From NCBI RefSeq assembly GCF_016462415.1, contig NZ_JAEMTF010000025.1, positions 1 to 51,186 of the forward strand: a DNA stretch of 51,186 nucleotides, written 5' to 3'. The DNA is from Williamsia sp. (GTDB lineage: Bacteria > Actinomycetota > Actinomycetes > Mycobacteriales > Mycobacteriaceae). Made by a program: the position numbers and the translations under genes. This document shows, in pieces, positions 51,109 through 51,186 of this stretch; the first letter of the stretch is position 1, and each line of letters opens with the position of its first letter. The notes beneath the pieces were generated by a model, which saw nothing but the letters and a program-made list of their open reading frames with translations, was not told the origin of the DNA and ran no database searches.

Positions 51109-51186
51109 TCATTCTGCGAGGACGACCGCCTCACGCCGCGCCGCGACCGCATCGGCGATGTCCTGTTCGAGCAGACTCCCGTGTAC
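51109..51186 (-). CDS. Unknown gene, 3' end only (cut by window edge)
   Basis: The minus strand reads 25 codons and a TGA (51109-51111) in GC-rich backbone-like DNA; the tail is VHGSLLEQDIADAVAARREA and then VVLAE. The alanine/arginine/glutamate-rich helix and high third-position GC suggest a real gene end, but nothing identifies the family. Confidence 0.4.
   Translation of the reverse strand, partial: VHGSLLEQDIADAVAARREAVVLAE

Overview
This is a high-GC actinobacterial chromosome segment, most likely from Gordonia or a close relative in the Mycobacteriales. The gene order follows the Mycobacterium tuberculosis Rv3311–Rv3395c backbone: an Rv3311-like gene, add-deoA-cdd, sdhCDAB, dacB, trpS, metY-metX, folD, mfpA, trmL/spoU, dnaE2, acrA1-like, imuB-imuA'. 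A SAM-IV riboswitch, PE-PPE-type hydrolase, MfpA, ImuA' and LexA boxes of the TCGAAC-N4-GTTCGA type support this placement. Several genes have a -10 box 6-9 nt before the start codon, as in leaderless mRNAs of this group. No rRNA, tRNA, IS element or CRISPR array was seen. All family assignments come from reading the translated sequence; no database search was run.

Layout. 1-3.6 kb: the 3' end of an Rv3311-like gene with a duplicated tail, then a translationally coupled nucleoside salvage operon (cdd-deoA-add, minus). 3.7-7.2 kb: the succinate dehydrogenase operon. 7.2-12.8 kb: accessory metabolism (YihY membrane protein, GH27 lipoprotein, CitE-like lyase, thioesterase, zinc alcohol dehydrogenase, DedA protein). 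12.9-20.7 kb: an amine-catabolism cluster (permease, universal stress protein, FAD amine oxidase, aldehyde dehydrogenase, Lrp regulator, class III aminotransferase). Two of its promoters carry three related palindromes spaced 31-32 bp. 20.9-27.3 kb: alpha/beta hydrolase, D,D-carboxypeptidase, second YihY protein, trpS, exonuclease III, MFS exporter. 27.4-31.9 kb: PE-PPE-type secreted protein, then the SAM-IV riboswitch and metYX. 31.9-36.6 kb: actin/HSP70-like membrane protein, a rhomboid-mfpA-folD-DUF3017 operon, and trmL.

36.7-41.5 kb: a retron-like reverse transcriptase directly downstream of the SOS polymerase dnaE2. The 157-nt gap between them is packed with short perfect hairpins and a three-way-junction fold. 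This is the best candidate for an undescribed system. 41.5-47.1 kb: ACR3/BASS transporter, bifunctional fatty acyl-CoA reductase with a coupled D-threonine-aldolase-like gene, and a serpin lipoprotein. 47.1-49.6 kb: imuA'-imuB. Together with dnaE2 this gives a complete mutasome, with LexA boxes ahead of both dnaE2 and imuA'. 49.7-51.1 kb: a shrunken VapB-like ORF and a lower-GC islet with a membrane-anchored coiled-coil protein. A GC-rich gene resumes at the window edge.
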